Shown here piece after piece: positions 6,215-6,625 of a DNA stretch of 6,625 nt; positions within the stretch are counted from its first letter, which is position 1; each line of letters starts with the position of its first letter. The notes beneath the pieces are model-generated. The model was not told where the DNA came from, ran no database searches, and saw only the letters and a list, made by a program, of their open reading frames with translations. The position numbers and the translations under genes are program-made. Source of the DNA: Oscillospiraceae bacterium UBA4632 (lineage in GTDB: Bacteria > Bacillota > Clostridia > Oscillospirales > Oscillospiraceae); NCBI GenBank assembly GCA_002405995.1, contig DHMW01000038.1:1-6625 (forward strand), in the 5' to 3' direction.

Positions 6215-6625
6215 TTATTTCTTTTCCTTGTTGTCTACAACTTCCTTGAGCAGTGCGGCGAACTCGTCCGCGCTCATCGCGCCGAGGTCGCCGTCCGCGC
6301 GGTGGCGCGGGGACACCGTGCCGTTTTCCATGTCGCGGTCGCCCACGATGACCATGTAAGGCACCTTCTCGGTCTGCGCATCGCGGATCTTGCGACCAAT
6401 CTTCTCGTTGCGGTAATCGACCTCGGTGCGGAAGCCCTGCTCCTCGAGCTGCGCGGCAAGCTTTTCGCAGTACTCGTTCGCGCGGTCGGTCACGGGCAGG
6501 AACTTTGCCTGCACGGGAGCGAGCCAGGTCGGGAACGCGCCCATCGTCTCCTCGATGAGGTATGCCATGAAGCGGTCGAGCGAGCCGAGGATCGCGCGGT
6601 GCAGCACCACAGGCGTCTTTTCCTC
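6215..6625 (-). CDS. thrS: Threonyl-tRNA synthetase, C-terminal 136 residues (N-terminus beyond window)
   Basis: Threonyl-tRNA synthetase charges tRNA-Thr with threonine in the cytoplasm. The visible part begins inside class II motif 3 (PVVLHRAILGSLDRF at residues 5-19 of this fragment, with the motif Arg at 10). It passes through FPTWLAPVQ (31-39) into the anticodon-binding domain (about 35-136). The recognisable blocks are DYRNEKIGRKIRDA (70-83), VPYMVIVGD (88-96) and the DLGAMS segment (113-118), which match bacterial ThrRS in order and spacing. The reading frame is open to the window edge, and the GTG at 6610 is an internal Val codon rather than a start. Full-length enzymes are about 580-650 residues, so most of the gene, including the catalytic core and any T-box leader, lies outside. 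The Lys-rich end (NKEKK) is followed by TAA and a strong terminator. Confidence 0.97.
   Translation of the reverse strand, partial: EEKTPVVLHRAILGSLDRFMAYLIEETMGAFPTWLAPVQAKFLPVTDRANEYCEKLAAQLEEQGFRTEVDYRNEKIGRKIRDAQTEKVPYMVIVGDRDMENGTVSPRHRADGDLGAMSADEFAALLKEVVDNKEKK

Noticed and set aside
5988..6359. A 123-codon plus-strand open frame across the intergenic region and the thrS end
   Set aside because: It has no ribosome-binding site, runs through the thrS terminator hairpin and the antisense of thrS, and gives a Phe/Ser/Arg-rich sequence with no recognisable family.

Overview
The window reads as ordinary chromosome of a low- to mid-GC-tolerant Firmicute, most likely a clostridial gut bacterium of the Oscillospiraceae type. 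This is inferred from RNase Y, AGGAGG-type Shine-Dalgarno sequences, a lipoprotein-anchored binding protein, canonical sigma-A promoters, and GC-rich third codon positions. No species can be named from sequence reading alone. All six genes lie on the minus strand, so transcription runs from high to low coordinates. They form four transcription units separated by good intrinsic terminators.

From right to left: (1) the 3' end of thrS (6215-6625, cut by the window edge), closed by a terminator with a perfect 17-bp stem. (2) A 348-bp intergenic region carrying a near-consensus promoter (TTGAAA-17-TATAAT), a roughly 135-nt GC-rich leader, and a LacI/PurR-like palindrome inside that leader. (3) A three-gene TRAP-TAXI uptake operon: a TAXI-family substrate-binding lipoprotein, a membrane-anchored DUF1850 protein, and a fused 4TM/12TM TRAP permease, ended by a strong terminator. 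The lipoprotein captures a small, probably carboxylate-type solute outside the cell. The fused permease would import it using an ion gradient. DUF1850 is a recurrent but functionally unassigned partner. (4) A single-gene unit for an unexported, SH3b-tailed amidase_3-family protein that lacks the usual first zinc-binding histidine, with its own terminator. (5) A perfectly spaced promoter (TTGACA-17-TACAAT) directly abutting that terminator and driving rny (RNase Y), whose C-terminal part lies beyond the left edge.

The most interesting points are the divergent zinc site and missing export signal of the amidase, the unexplained DUF1850 subunit, and the possible operator inside the TRAP leader. 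Long plus-strand open frames (for example 2029-4797) are antisense artefacts of codon bias. I see no mobile element, CRISPR array, tRNA or rRNA, and nothing that amounts to a clearly new system.
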